The position numbers were made by a program, and so were the translations under genes. Shown here one piece after another: positions 50,502-64,000 of a stretch of DNA of 64,000 nt. The DNA is from Malurus cyaneus samueli (lineage: Eukaryota > Chordata > Aves > Passeriformes > Maluridae), in the NCBI GenBank assembly GCA_009741485.1, contig CM019236.1, positions 65,196,026 through 65,260,025 on the forward strand. Direction: 5' to 3'. Numbering within the stretch: position 1 is the first letter of the stretch; each line of letters starts with the position of its first letter. Below the pieces are notes generated by a model that was given only the letters and a program-made list of their open reading frames with translations, was not told where the DNA came from and did not search any database.

Positions 50502-50506
50502 ATACA
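50502..50506. repeat. Target-site duplication (ATACA), other side
   Basis: Exact match to 49211-49215. Confidence 0.85.
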
Positions 50507-52742
50507 TAATTTGTAGTGTATTAACTGCTTTGTGCTCATAAATCACAACACTAGCAAACACAAACCTGTGTTGCATATGCAGTTCTCAGCACAAACACAC
50601 ACTAAGCCCAACTGAAAATCTACCTCACTTTCATCAAACATATGACTTGACTTCATAAGATAAAGACCATATAGGATCCCACTCAACAAAGTCACATGCC
50701 TGGTCAATTGCGCTGCAGCATTTATTCATCTATTCCATGTTTAAACACAGCACTCACATATACTGTTCATTGAACTCTCCAAAGTAAAGGTTTGGTTTTA
50801 GCACTGATATTTGCTCTTTGTTGTTATGTACAGTTCTGTATGTATAAGAACACGTTTATGACACAACATAAGTAAGAATTCCACATTTGAGATCAGCTAT
50901 CCTGATAAGTACAAGACTATGTGCATAAAGAAATCTGTTCACCAGGTTCAAATATTTTTGTCATATCTCATATATATCTTCACAGATGTATAAAATATAT
51001 TCTTAGGAAATTTGCCACAAAATGTTGCTGCTTATATTAAGTAAATGGTGTATTTGTGTACTATGCTCCACACTTAAATAAACAAAGCATATTTATATGC
51101 TTACAGAACTGCCAAATATTTCAATCTGTTACTGTACAAATACGTTGTTATTACTGAAAACAAACACATCCTTCCACTAACTCTCCTATGACTTTTTGAG
51201 ACTGGGTTAGCAACCTACCTTCCAGAAAACGTGTTTTTATTCTGATACGGCTACATCACACTAGAACTAAGGATACTGTACAGCTAGGTAGGCTTGTAGC
51301 TCAGAACATGGCTTTTATCAATCCAATTAAATCAGAACTTATTCAAACTGTAGACTTCAAGTGCTACCTCCAAGTGCCAAACACTCGACATGAGCTACTA
51401 CCTGGATGTAACCTGCCATTTCCACATGGCAGCTCATTTTGGGTATTATCAACTAAATTTTTGAACCAAGTTACCTTTCATTTTCCTGATATCATATGCA
51501 TGCTAGGATGCACAAGATTCCTTCTTGTGTTTTATCACTAAACTGCGTGGCAGGCACCAGAGATGCCAGGATGGACCAGTAAAATAAACTGGGAATGTGT
51601 GCAGAAGAAGGCAAAATGAGATTGTGAACTATGGCTCTTTCCATATTACAAACTAACTTCTTATCCCCAGCCTTGGTAATCCATAAAAAGAGACAAAAAG
51701 TGCACTTTTGTAAGATGGCTTTGAAAACATTTGATTCAAGCTTCATCAATAAGATCAAGAAGGAACTTAGATTCTGAAACTATGGGAATTTTCAAAATAC
51801 AATTTCAATAACTAAAAGAGTAACAAGGGATGTGAGGAGAATTTCAAAATATTAGCATTAACAACTTTCTTTTTTTAGACAGGTTCTGTCTGGCAAATAA
51901 AGCTGTTAAGTGATTTCAGTAGCATCAATATTATACACAAAAATGGGATATCATTAATAACAATGAAGAAGAAAAAAATTCTCATGGGAGATATAAAACG
52001 CATGTGCAACAAGTTAAACCCTCACTCTCCTAATCCAGTCTGAGCCATTTAATTTCGAGGGTTTTTTAAATATATTAAAAGATTTGCTTTTTTCTCCCAC
52101 AAAAACCTTTTAAGAGGCATTCATAACACTGTCACAAAAGTAGAAAGCTAGCACAGATGAATTTGTCTACTTACTATTGAAGCAAAGGATAGGCCTGATG
52201 CCTAATCTGAAGCTGACCTAATAGATAAAACCCTTGGGGTCTTGAATTTACATTTCATAAGCTTAATATTCTGCCTGATTTATGATTTGCCTTCTTAAAC
52301 AAAGAAGGATGTACTTAACAACTTTACTTTTGTGTGGTTAACTGTTGATCTGAAAATGGCACATAAAATGCATTTACATCAGCACTGCCTAATAGGCCCA
52401 TAATGATTCTTTATTATGCTTCAGTGAAAGGCAACTGAGTGACAAGTAACTGATTTTGTAGATCAAATAACTTTCTGCCACCCCCACACAGCTCCCAGCT
52501 GCTGCACACTTTATATGCCAATACAAATACAGTTGTAAAGTAGACAAATATATTATAACTGTGTTATTAAATGAGACACAACACGGGGTGTTGCAAGAAT
52601 TTGAGAACCATTCAATACCATGACTGGGAATTACAAGCATGCAAAATCACACTCTAAAGGGGATTCAGTTCAAAATTACTACAACCTTCCCTCTGTTACT
52701 TTTTTATATAAGATTTCAGAAGTGATTTGGTTTAGACAGTAT

Positions 52743-52745
<3 letters not shown>
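50507..52745. other. AT-rich intergenic sequence, nothing recognised
   Basis: No gene or repeat family was recognised on either strand. Confidence 0.5.

Positions 52746-52776
<31 letters not shown>
52746..52776. repeat. Poly-T run (T31)
   Basis: An uninterrupted run of 31 T. It could be the complement of a retroposon poly-A tail, in which case the body would lie to the right, but nothing was recognised there. Confidence 0.9.
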
Positions 52777-52779
<3 letters not shown>

Positions 52780-55700
52780 TGCAGAGGTGAAGAAGCCTGG
52801 GGCATGCCCCCCTCTACATGTAAGAGGTATTTAAAGCAAAGCATTTCAGTATAAAGACCGACGTGCAGAACTCCTGGTATTGAAGGCTGACAGTAACAAC
52901 ACTATGCACCTGCAAATGCACACTCGGCTGAAATGCTGTAAAAGCCTCCCATGTGCCAGATTTTATTTTTATGTATTACCCTGCAAGTAAATAACGATAA
53001 GACATCAGAGCCTGTCTGATAATCCTTGACAACAACCCTAACCCTGTCATCGTGGCCATGGGAGAAACCGGCACATACTCAGCTCTGACCCACTGAGCCT
53101 TTTATCTGTGTGTGTCTCCATGGACCACGCAAATAAAGGGCAACTGGTAATTTACACATGAATCAACTTTCTTGTCAGAGCAGGCACCAGAGACATCCCT
53201 TTTCTCTACCACAGTGAGGGAAAAGCATCCAGGTCTGAGCTTGTCTCTCCAGAAATCATGCAAACCAAAGAGTGATGTGCTGGCAGAAGGATTCTCTTCT
53301 GGACGCCAGATAAAAAATGGCATCCGCAAAGAAGCAGATAAATATTGGGCTTGAAACAGGACTGACAGCAGCAGAGAGCCTTTGTCCTATTCAAAACATG
53401 CTATGTCATACGAACTGAAGCCAAGATACAACCCCGATAGAAGATAATACAAGATACCTGAGTGGGTATCTGTAAGGAAATCAGCCTACATTTTAATAAG
53501 GTACGAATCTTGCAATGCCTCAGGTCTCATTTCCACTTCCCTACAGCTGCCTTTTGAAAAGGTGCACAGGTTGTCTTGAGCTTACAAGAGACTAGGCATG
53601 GGCATGTAATAGCACTGATAAAATAATCCATGAACTTTATTTCATGTGATGAAAATTAGCCTAAAACACTACAATGTGAAAAAGATAAAGCAATGCTTGC
53701 CTTCAGGTTACATCTCATTATGAAGAGAAACTTTTATCAGTCCACAGGCACCACTCTTACTCTCTTTCCCACAGTGAAGAGCAGTGAAGCAGGGTACAGC
53801 ACAGCTCTGTTGAACAGTCAAGATCTCAGAGGCATTTCTGTAGTTTAAACCACTGCAAGCATCATACTGCTATAAAACAAAGACAGATGTTTTATTGCTA
53901 AAGTTGGCATTTTATACATGTCTATTTCGAAAACTTAAGTTTTTATGCATTATAACATCCACTCTGCTACCGCCGAGATTTTTCTCTGCAGTCTTAAAAT
54001 GGAAAGGATGATGCAGACTGTCATCAGTAAAAAGCATAAATTAAGTATCAGAAGTCGGGTCACCCAGCACTGCAATGTTTGTTTCTCAGCACCAGCAGAT
54101 AAGTCCACTCCTGAGGAAGTGGTAGACTCCTGAGGAAGGCTTTCTGAAAGCAGTGGCTTTTGCTTGCAGGTCATTTCAGTGAGATATATTTTCCTTTCCT
54201 CAGTCTTTTTTCACCCCACCACTAATGCTATTTCCCTAAGCCCCATCCATCACTTTCTTGTCTACATTTCTGTCACTTGTGCTAACATTTGCTTGGAGGG
54301 GCCAGGACAGATTAGAAAGGTGGGGATGAAACCGCTATCACGATCCATCCTCCAGGCAGCTCTTAATAACTGCAGGCACTAAACAAACACGTAATATACA
54401 ACTATTTAAAATAAGAAGGAAGAAATTACTGCAGTTACTGATGCTGTGTCTTTGCCTTCTCCAAACCTGAAATGTATGATAAAACCTTACATTTTCCTCT
54501 TTTTACCCCAAATACATTTCCTGGTTTTTATAATTCCAACTTCAGTTGTTACCAGCCTGCCTTTTGTTTAACACTCATGCAAAAACATATTCATTCATGA
54601 GAAAGCTTATAACACACTTCTTTCCTTCCTAAAATAGATGAGAACAATGATTTAATTCAAGGGATTGATTTCACATTTCCAAAAGAAATTCTGTAAGAGC
54701 AACAGCCATGTACCCGATGAACAGAACAGGCCTCACTGCTGAATCTCATTGTTCTAGCATTTACATTGTGATATACAGCTCTAAAATAATGGTATGGGTC
54801 AGACATGCATTCATTTAAATTTAATAGCAATACAGCTAATTTCAGGCCTGAGTTTATCAGCGTGGTGCATTTTGTGTGAGAATGATTTGACTAGACGCCA
54901 ATGATTTTTGAACCACATTGTGAAACCAATTAGTTCCAAGATATAAAGTGATACTTCTCTCTAGTGTCATACTAAGTGTTACAGTATGAATTATGCTGCT
55001 GATAAAGATGTTGCTATAAGCCAAAACACAACTACAAAGACTTAATCAACTTGTAAAATTTACATAAGCATAACAAGAAATTCAGTTTTGAAAGAGTTGC
55101 ATTTATGTGGCTAAACGTATGTCTTTAATGGTCATTGAAAACAAAGGTAAAAATCCTATATAAAACACAGGGCTTTTTCATTGACATGAAATCTCATTCT
55201 CTCTCTGTTTTCTAGGACTCACACTTGGCTCACTTTGTCTACCACTGTTGTGTAAATCCTTAACACCATTCTCACTCGATTTGTTAAAGCTACTGCTGAT
55301 GCCCAGGCTCACAGACTAGATCACTGTGTTGCCTTTTCATTGTCCTGCCCATGAACCCCTGCTCTGCAGATACTACTCCTGAATGTTACTGTACAGACCT
55401 TTCTTCGTATTTGAGAGCTTTGACCATGCACTCTTCTATTGGTTTCTTCTCCAGCTCTGCTTTCTTGAAAGGAAACATGTTATGTTACATAGGGAAATTT
55501 TTTTCACGTTCAGAGTCATCAGACTTCATTTACGCTGATAAATTTAACACAAGGAAGAACAATGTTGAGCACCATATTGAGCTGGCACCAAATGACCTGT
55601 GTCTGTCCTTAAATTAAACTCTCCAATCTCAAAACAGGGTTATAGCATCCAGCTGCCTCTGGACAACTGGATCTGGGGAAATCCTCACTCCAGAACTGTG

Positions 55701-58700
55701 CATAAAGAGCTTCACTTGGCATGGGCACAAGTGCACCAGACATTTTGTGAGGAGTACAAAAGCCAAGGCAACCAACAGGGCTGTTCTCAGGCACTTTTAT
55801 TCACTAACTCAATCATATATGAGCCTCCTGTCTCCTGCCCAATCTCATTTCAAAGTCACTCCGGCCTCCAGTCAGCTCATCCAAGTGGAAGTTCTGTCAT
55901 TATTAACTTCTGTAATCTTCTGTGTTAAACTTCTGCAGACCTACAGAGATTGAAGACCTACTTCCTTGAAGTTCCTCAATAAAACTCTCCTTTGCTGAAC
56001 TGTCTGTAAAGAATAATAGGCTGCTGGTCCTTTTGACAAACACTTTCACATCATACAGCAGTGTTTTGTGGTTTCCCTCTTATTTTACAAATTTCAGGAT
56101 ACAGGGGGACTTTGCACAGTGTTTACCATACAGAGCCTACAGTTACCCATTTTCAGAGAAGTTCCCACACTGCCAAATATGTTAAAAGGGCCATACCAAG
56201 GGCATGTACCACTGTACCATCTGGTACCATGCACCAGACCATGGACCACTGCCAAGGTGGATAAGGTATCATGAAGCGTGCCTAACACCCAGTGGCTTTC
56301 CCTAACAAGACCAGCTGAAAACTGTTGGGAAAACATGGTCACCTGGTTTCTACCATCAGCACACCACTGTGGACACCTATTTTGGTGGCTTATCCTGTTT
56401 TGATGGTCCTGTCCAGAAAAGCCTTTTGCAGGCAGCTACAGAAGCTCTGAACTAGTATCCAGAAGAGATGGATGACAGAAACGGAAAGGAGGCTGGCATT
56501 TTGTTTTCACAACTAGATCAGACTAAATACTGACAGCCTCTCTTGGCATGCACATCCAGAGGTAAAAGATCAATTGCCCCTCTCCAGACGCACATCCATA
56601 TGGATTTATACTTCCATCCTTTGAATGTGTGTTCTTGCTTTGCCTTCACTTGCCTTTCTTACGTGAAGGGAAGGTGTATCTTGTCTTTTCTCCTTTTGCA
56701 GAAAAGCAGAGCCTTTCTCAGAGAGCCTGGATCCTTTGTAGGAAGAAAGAGACAGGTCCCTTACATTTATGCTGAACAAATCAAGACACCTTCACTGTAA
56801 GCCTGGTTTCATTGATATTTATCTGTGACGTTTCAGCACAACAATGTCTTAGTGCATTTTCCAAGTTCCCTCATTAGCTTTACTTTCTTTTGTAGCTAGA
56901 AGATGGCCAACCTTTCTCACAGAGTTTAGATATAGCAAGTAGCTCTTACCCATGCTGAGCGGCCAATACACAAATACTCGTTCCCATGTAGGATACACTA
57001 AAGCCATATTCTGATACAAACGACATGGTCTTATTTTCTCTTAATGTCTAATTAAAATCCAGCAGTGCACTGAATTAACTTGGTTTGCAAGGGAATCTGA
57101 TTATGAACTTCAAGACATTTAGCACCCAAATTAACACTGATAAAAGATAGAGCAGGTGAAGACTGTCTGTGGAACTTAGCAACTTCCTCAATCACACAGA
57201 TCTCCCAAAAATACATTTAAATGTAAAAGTAAGAATGTACTTTCTGAGCAAGTTTGGGAGAAGCCAGAGGACCTTGATACTACCCTGACCAGAGCTCCCC
57301 AGCACACCCTTCCAGCAGAACTCAGCACACGGACCAATTCCATTAATGCCACGCAATTAATGCAGCTGCTCCTTGGATAAAATAGATAAACAGACAAAAG
57401 GGCTTCTGAGTTGTCTTCTGAGGCTGAATAAAACTGTTTCCACAGTTTGTCCCCCTCAAACTCACTTGTGGTATATGACTGCCTAAGCGATTTAAATTTT
57501 AACGTCGTCTCTGCTAGTCTTAGCTGGCTATGGTCTGATTCAGCAGCTGCTGAAGGTATTCAGCCTCAGTTAAACAATTTGCAAACCAGAAGGAAAAAGA
57601 ACAGGAGCAATAATAAGAAGAAACAATAGAGCAGCATGCAATTCATAACTTGGGTGGGTTAATGCAAACATTAAATATCCTAAGTAATGCTGCATTCCCA
57701 GTAAGGAATAACGTGAGGCAGTACCTGGGTTAATAAAATGGTTACAGGAGAACTTTAGCACAACTGTACTGATAAATCTGCTTACAAAGACTTCTGTTGT
57801 TTCTTTGACTTAATTCTGTCAATAATATTATTTCTTCATCCACCTTTTCTATCCTGCCTTTCCAGCTGAGCTGAGTCTGAGGATAGTCACATATATATAA
57901 AAACAACAAGTCAACAAGAGGACATAAATATTTTATATATAATTTCTTCCCCTCAGAGCTATGTAAACGACCACCATGATTTGGCCAATGTAAGGTGCTG
58001 CCATATCATTGCAGTTATCATGACCTGATCAGGGTCACTTCTGCAGCATGCACAGACCCTCTCTATGTACGTTGAACCTACTGCTGAGCCCCTTCTTCAC
58101 ACAGGGCTTCTACAAGGTGATGTTACTTGAACTCATAAGAAGAAGTGGAGCTGAAAATGTACACTAGAACCAACTGCAGTTGGTGGCTGTCCCAGGAAAA
58201 AAAGCTGCAGAAATGGTGCATAAAAACCCCATCTTGGAAAAGAGATAAATTTTTGCATGTCAAAAATAACAAGATGATCATATAGAAATACTTGCAGATG
58301 TGCCAAGTTATTTTTCTAATAAGGATTAGTGGCCTATTTAAAGAACATGTCTCAGGCTAAGTATTTAGATGAATGACTTGGAACTTTATTGGGATTCAAG
58401 GAATTTGATTAAGTGATTTCCCTGTCACTCAGGTAGGTATTTTTATTTTTATCATAATTTATTTTATTAATCTGTGACCTCTCACCAAGAATCAACATGA
58501 AATAGTAACTAAAGTAACTAAATCTGTGTCTCTCCCATGCATAATCTCTCCCTAATTTATAGACAAATCATGCAAAACACAAACATTTAACTATTAACAA
58601 CATACTAGGAGACTACAGAGAACATAATTTAAATCTCTGTGTTAAATATTGTTTAAAAAAAGACAAAGTTATTTGCAGGACAAAATCAAATAGCAATTTA

Positions 58701-58898
58701 TTTAAAATTATTTCAAAGTGAAAAATATTTCATTTCATTTATTTTTATTTAGATGTTAACTGAAAACATCTCATTTGACAAAATCTGTTTGTAAGACCAG
58801 CTGTAAAATCATAAATGTTTTTTCCTGCATCAGAGTGCACTCCAGGCTGCAAATAAATTCCAAACATACATTTCACTTTTTTTATTACTCCCTGCAAC
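52777..58898. other. AT-rich intergenic sequence, nothing recognised
   Basis: About 6 kb without a supported gene. Open frames stay below about 110 codons and overlap on both strands. A cluster of GGTACCAT, CACTGTACCAT and CCATGGACCACTG words near 56210-56255 is a small local repeat of no clear meaning. Confidence 0.45.
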
Positions 58899-58911
58899 TT
58901 TTTTTTTTTTT
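58899..58911. repeat. Poly-T run (T13)
   Basis: A short homopolymer in an AT-rich stretch. Confidence 0.8.
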
Positions 58912-61624
58912 CATATTGAGTACATTTTATTAAAATGAAATTTATATTTCAGGAATGGAGTGATTTGAAATATTGGCATCTAAAGGGCTTCTTAGGCAGT
59001 ATTACTTGTTTGACACTGAAGGTTTTGTTTTGGTACACAGAATATAAAACCATTTCCTCAAGATATTTTGTCTTCAGCATAAAATATTAAAAGATCTCAT
59101 TTCCAAGAGGTCTGGTGGGAGTTCATGACAGATGCATTGCATCTTTTATAAAAAAACTTTTTGCAGCATTATTGTGTCTAATTAGCCCTGATCATTTACC
59201 CATGACAGTAGGAACTTCTTGAGAGGAAAGTGGAACATAATCTTTGGAACAAAGAACAAACATGTTTTTGGGGAGATGGGACAGACCAAAAGCACTGACT
59301 CGAGGTGGTTTACAACAAATGCCCCCAAGTAATCCTGTGAGTTTTCACTTATTTATGCACCACCATATGATCCATCTTTTTGCCTTCTGCACTATAAACC
59401 AGGCTTCATGCATCTCGCACGTTGGCTCTGCCACCATGTCACTGCTCCTGTCTGTGGCTGAAGACAAGTTACACAGGACAAACCATCATGGATGAGCAAA
59501 AGGTGAAGCTAAAAGCCTGCCATGGATGAGGGGAGGCACCTCTGATCATGCATCACACTCTCCAGGCCACCACCTCGAGATTACAGGAGAATCTAGGAAT
59601 CAAAATGCAAACTGTCCTTAAAAATGTTTATTTTTGCTGGCAGGGCTTCTTCCTCTTTGGGCCCTGTGCAAAAATACCTTGCCAGAAATTTTCAGAAGAC
59701 AAGGAGGTTAGCAAAGGGGGCTCACAGTCACAAAACCAGGTGGCTAGCTAAACACTGGAGAAGCTGAGCAGACACACCCCAGCGCAAGAAGGGGAATTCA
59801 AAATTCATTTGCATTTAAGATGGGCAAAATGCACAAAGTTAGTATATCTGAAGTTTCAATTAGAACATTGCTGATGCTTTTTTCACCTGACTCCAGCCTC
59901 ATGTGATAAGGTCAGCCCTTTCAGTGAACAAACAGCTCCGTCACCTCCATTGTAGCTGTTATCTTCCTCTGCAAGGGGAGACGTTTGGCACAGCCTAAAG
60001 CTGGGGCACGAACCCTGGCTAAGCTTAAGACATTTATCTGACAGCATCAGCTGACACTCCACAAACACATTTGCTTTCCATGACCTCAGAGCATTCGTGA
60101 TTAATCAAAAATGTATCTTGGATCTTGAGAACAAGCTACAAGCAGGCACACACAAAAGAATATGGTCTCGATCTCACTTATTGACTCCAGAGGTATATTG
60201 AATTTAGAAATAGCAGATAGAATAAAATGATCAATATGTTCTTACTTGTCCATGGAAGAGCAAACTTTATCCCTCCAGCAACAAACATTGATCATGTAAA
60301 TGTTTTGGAGCTGCTTTCAAGTACAGAGAGCAAAGGCATGAGGACTTTTGAGGAGGGGCATTACGTGGAAAAGACACTGGTGTTTGTGCGCTAGCACTCG
60401 GCTGGGAAGCATGCTGTTTAAAGCTGTGGAGTGCAGCAATGCACCTGAGCTACCTCTATCACTGAGGCCGTTTCCACCAGTACATATTGCCAACATCCAG
60501 TTTGGGATCATGGTGCCAAGTGATCTTAATAAAACATTATAGAAGATGCTTTAAAACTTAATGAAGGCACATAATCTGCTTCAGAGAAAACTTCCTGCCT
60601 TAATTTAAATGAGACACACTTATAACATATCCCCTATGCACTGTTTACAATTTATAATTTATGTCTCAGTTCAAATACACTACTTTCTGCAGTCATCTGC
60701 TAAGTTATATGATTAGCACTGGAATATTGTAATATTCTGCTTCTTGATACCAGAGTAATATGATGCAGTACATTTGTATTTTAATACTTTGTTTTTTATT
60801 CACTAATAAGCATACCAAGCTATAATTAGTTGAGATGAAAGAAATTATGCGCCCCACCCAGTTTAATTTGAAATGGTTATATCTCTGTAAAAACTCTTCA
60901 CCATTTCATTTATTAAATCCCACTCTTTTTTGGTTACCTACTGCTCAGGCTACAAGCTGTTTGTGCTCATACCACACCATCATTCCACTGTAGCAAAAAA
61001 CTACTGTATGTGCTTCAGTCCCTGGTGGCATGGCAAACAAACTCTCATTGAAGGTGCTCCATTAAAGCAATTCACAGATTCTCAGTAATCCACACTCCAC
61101 TAATCTATACATTCATAATGAGCAAACAGAAAAATAAGCCTTTTTTGTCTCAGTAAAGACTGAGAGGAACGGTGTAGTGAAAACACATGCCAGTGTTACC
61201 TAGTGTCCATCCATCATTCTTCCAAGGGCAGACCTCAAAGGACGTGGCAGCAGAGGTGCAAGCATCACCCCAGTTTATGGAGAACAATCGCCACGTATAG
61301 AGCTGACCCTGCAGACTGGAAGTGGCTACTAGTGTATGACCTGGACTGCTGCCATTAAAAGCCTTGTCCTCTGCTTACTTTTTTAAGAAAAGAAAAAAGG
61401 AGGCATTTGCTAGGGGTTAGAGCTAGGAGGTTACTCAGGTACCCCAATTTCAGCTGATCCAAGACACTGCATACATACAGGTTCATGATGACCCCTCTGC
61501 TCAAACTTTGGCAACATGATGGGCTCTAGATACCACAGTTGTGTCTTTTGACATCCATGGTGAAAATGAGCAGAAAATCTGACTGTTCCATATCAAGAAA
61601 TATTTTTCTTAGTGCTAATGTGCC
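58912..61624. other. AT-rich intergenic sequence, nothing recognised
   Basis: No gene was recognised. The part from about 60600 to 60860 is dense in TAAT, AATATT and TTAGT words and could be a conserved non-coding element, but that cannot be judged from one sequence. Confidence 0.4.
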
Positions 61625-61990
61625 TTAAATACCTTGTTCCACAGATGAGTGGCCTGGCACCTGCTGCATGAGAAATAGCCAATTACTGTTCAGTGTCTCT
61701 AATTTTCTGATTCAATTAGCATGCTTCAGAGCTTTCCAGTTTAATTGCAAACTACTTCACAGTTAGCTCTCCGATTAATCATTGCCCATCTGCAAGCCAT
61801 CACAAAACTTGGTGGAACAAATCTGTGTACTTTGGAATGCTGGGAGCTTAGAAAATCAAACTTGTTTTGGTATATAAAGCTTTAATTTTCTTTGCCCTCT
61901 TCAGCTGCACTTACAAGAAGCTCTTTACTGATTAAACAGGAAGTCCAGACAATAATATGCTACATTATGCATGTAATTACTGTAAATACA
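61625..61990. promoter_or_regulatory. Candidate conserved non-coding element
   Basis: A repeat-free stretch with many homeodomain-type cores (CCAATTACTG, TCAATTAGCATGC, TTTAATTGC, GATTAATCATTG, TGCATGTAATTAC). The density and mixed-complexity texture resemble developmental enhancers found in gene deserts. This is an inference from motif density alone, and AT-rich DNA produces ATTA cores by chance. Confidence 0.25.
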
Positions 61991-64000
61991 GATGAAGGTT
62001 CGGTACTAACAGGTATGGAGTAGGGGGTCACGGAGACACATTTGCAATCAATTTCTCTCCCACCACAACAGAAAGGTAGAATTGGCAGAGGAGGGAGAAG
62101 GAGAAGGTATGAGATGGTGATGGCAGTCCCAAGCATGACTCTGGAGGTATTTGTGCATCACTCACTCAGCAGTACAATTACCACATGCTATTTCTGATTT
62201 CATTTACAGAGGAAGCTGTTAACTGCCCACAACCTAGAAAGTTCAGAAAGTTACACTTTCACTCTCAAAGCTGAATGCTGACTGCTGGGTAGGACTATAA
62301 ATCAGATCAGTTGTCATGGAGGTGCTACTTTTCTGTATTTTGCTACACTAACAACAGTAGCGTCCATGGAACCAACACAGATTACCTACTTTACAACTAT
62401 CTTATCAAGGCGCACATAAACCCACTGTCCATAAGACTTTATTAAAAAAAGCAATGACATATAACACAGCAGGAAATTAGAAATTCTATTCAAAATGAAT
62501 TGTTTTGCACATATGAAAGTATAAACACAGTGAAGCTTACAGACCTGAAAACTTTGCTTTAAATCCATATAACATTTCATTATGCATCAAATTCAGCGTA
62601 TATGACAGAAGCATCAGTCCTGCAAGATGCTATACATTTCTGATCTTTGTTAAATTCAGTAAGATGCAACAATACCCAGTTTTCTGCAGCATCCTTCTTT
62701 CAAGGACTTTGCTGAACTGGGGATACTATGAACATTTTGTTTCAAAAACCCATTACTTAAGAACATGCCAAATTCCATCCTAATTTTAACAATTCCAGGT
62801 TAATAAGAGAAATCCTAATAAACCCTAGGCAAAAAACAAAATCAGCTCATTAACTTTTCTAGTCATCAGATTCAAACACTATAAAATTGTGATAATGATG
62901 TTTGGATGATACCTAGTAACATCGCCAGGGAATGGTACCTCCTGCATCCTTACAGAAACAAAACTGTATTACTGACACAAGAAAGAATAATTATCTAAAG
63001 CTATATTATTGATCATCAAGATAATGCCACCATGTCAAAGTCTGAATTTGGATGACTTCTTCAAGGTCCTTAGATGCTTGTAAGAGTTTCAATTAAAATA
63101 TACTTTAAAAACAAGCAGTTGAACCACTGCCTGGCCACCCATTTGTCTGAATGAAAAACCCTACAAAAACTGGTTAGAAATTCCTGAGGTGAGCATGGGC
63201 ACAAAAAAAGTGTGTTTGCAAACACACCTGAATGCTGGAGACACAAGAGATCTTTGCAGAGCTTCACAATGCTTTCATAATTTTCCCAACAACATAGTCC
63301 TACACCAGGCAAGGTACATATTTCACCTTCCAAGAATAACCTATGCCAACAGATGAACTATGTAACACAATGAACAATAAAGACATTGCCAACGTGCTGC
63401 ACAGTCTTTCATGCTGTGACACGCCAGTTCAATAATTATGTGCATGTAGGCAGCGTAAAGGGATCCAGCAGATGTAACATATATGGATTACAAATTCAAG
63501 ACATATTTCAAATCATGCTAAGGAACAGGCTTCTGCTCTGGGAAAAAAGAACTGAACTTTGTTGGTCTGTGAAAAAACAAAGTTTTAGGAGTTCTATGTA
63601 TTTTTTAAAATTAGCTTGTGTTTCTGAAATCACTGCAGCCTGTATTATCTTTTTTAACTGAACTATAAGGTTATAAAATTAACCTCTATCATGACCACTT
63701 CTGCATACAATCACAGAATTCAGAAACAAAGGCAAAAAATGTGATGTTTTTAACATTTCCAAGAGAATACCTCCTAAAGCTTACAGCATTGCTGAAACTT
63801 TTAAGCCCACAATGTCCACTAATGTTAAGGCAAGTTACACAGCTAAAGCCATGATATATGACTCCACTTAGGTATTGTATCCTCAGCTTAGTGAGTAGGA
63901 GCCTGTGTTTATGGTTCTGTGGCCAGGCTACCTCAACAGTCCAGGAAGCAAGGCGGTGTTTTTCCCATCACTCCTTTGACAGCTTACTTGTGTTTAAATC
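61991..64000. other. AT-rich intergenic sequence, nothing recognised
   Basis: No gene, RNA or repeat family was recognised up to the window end. Confidence 0.5.

Noticed and set aside
53032..53046. AACCCTAACCCT, two telomere-like units
   Set aside because: Only two units. Too short to call an interstitial telomere site.
1..64000. CRISPR arrays, operons or prokaryotic mobile systems
   Set aside because: Base composition, CR1 and LTR elements and the lack of long coding frames show vertebrate nuclear DNA. No regularly spaced direct repeats occur.
1..64000. tRNA or other polymerase III genes
   Set aside because: I looked for the B-box GGTTCGAATCC pattern by eye and found none. The tRNA-like word at 35057-35074 is the retroviral primer binding site.

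Overview
This is vertebrate nuclear DNA, most likely from a bird. The best evidence is a CR1 LINE 3' tail near 28.25 kb, a decayed CR1-type reverse transcriptase at 30.2-31.0 kb, and three copies of one retroviral LTR family that I associate with songbird genomes. The identification as bird is fairly firm. The identification as songbird is an inference from memory of such LTRs and was not searched. Most of the window is AT-rich, non-coding and gene-poor. I found no exon that I can assign to a known gene, so no host gene is named.

Layout. 1-9.1 kb: AT-rich DNA with one unidentified exon-like stretch (384-930), a noise-like stretch (2.44-3.66 kb) and a CpG-richer block with a 591-nt open frame (4.12-4.71 kb). 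9.14-10.42 kb: solo LTR, plus strand. 10.4-15.4 kb: non-coding DNA with poly-T and poly-A tracts and a 25-N assembly gap. 15.46-16.64 kb: CpG island, followed directly by a roughly 410-bp polypyrimidine tract. 17.1-20.2 kb: non-coding DNA with a CA repeat. 20.2-30.0 kb: a problem region, with a C-rich CpG block, a recurring unit and two versions of one sequence, the first of them about 37% longer. This pattern suggests a false duplication made by filling a gap with uncorrected long reads. 30.0-31.6 kb: LINE relic and an in-frame 39-bp minisatellite. 35.03-36.38 kb: minus-strand LTR element that keeps a tRNA-His-type primer binding site. 36.4-64 kb: AT-rich intergenic DNA with one more solo LTR (49.2-50.5 kb), a 26-bp perfect palindrome and a homeobox-site-rich stretch near 61.7 kb.

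The three LTR copies are each flanked by an exact 5-bp target-site duplication, which makes them the best supported features here. There is no sign of an operon, a CRISPR array or a new multi-gene system. The most useful points for follow-up are the probable misassembly at 20-30 kb, the LTR element with a primer binding site joined to an LTR end, and the small repeat structures.
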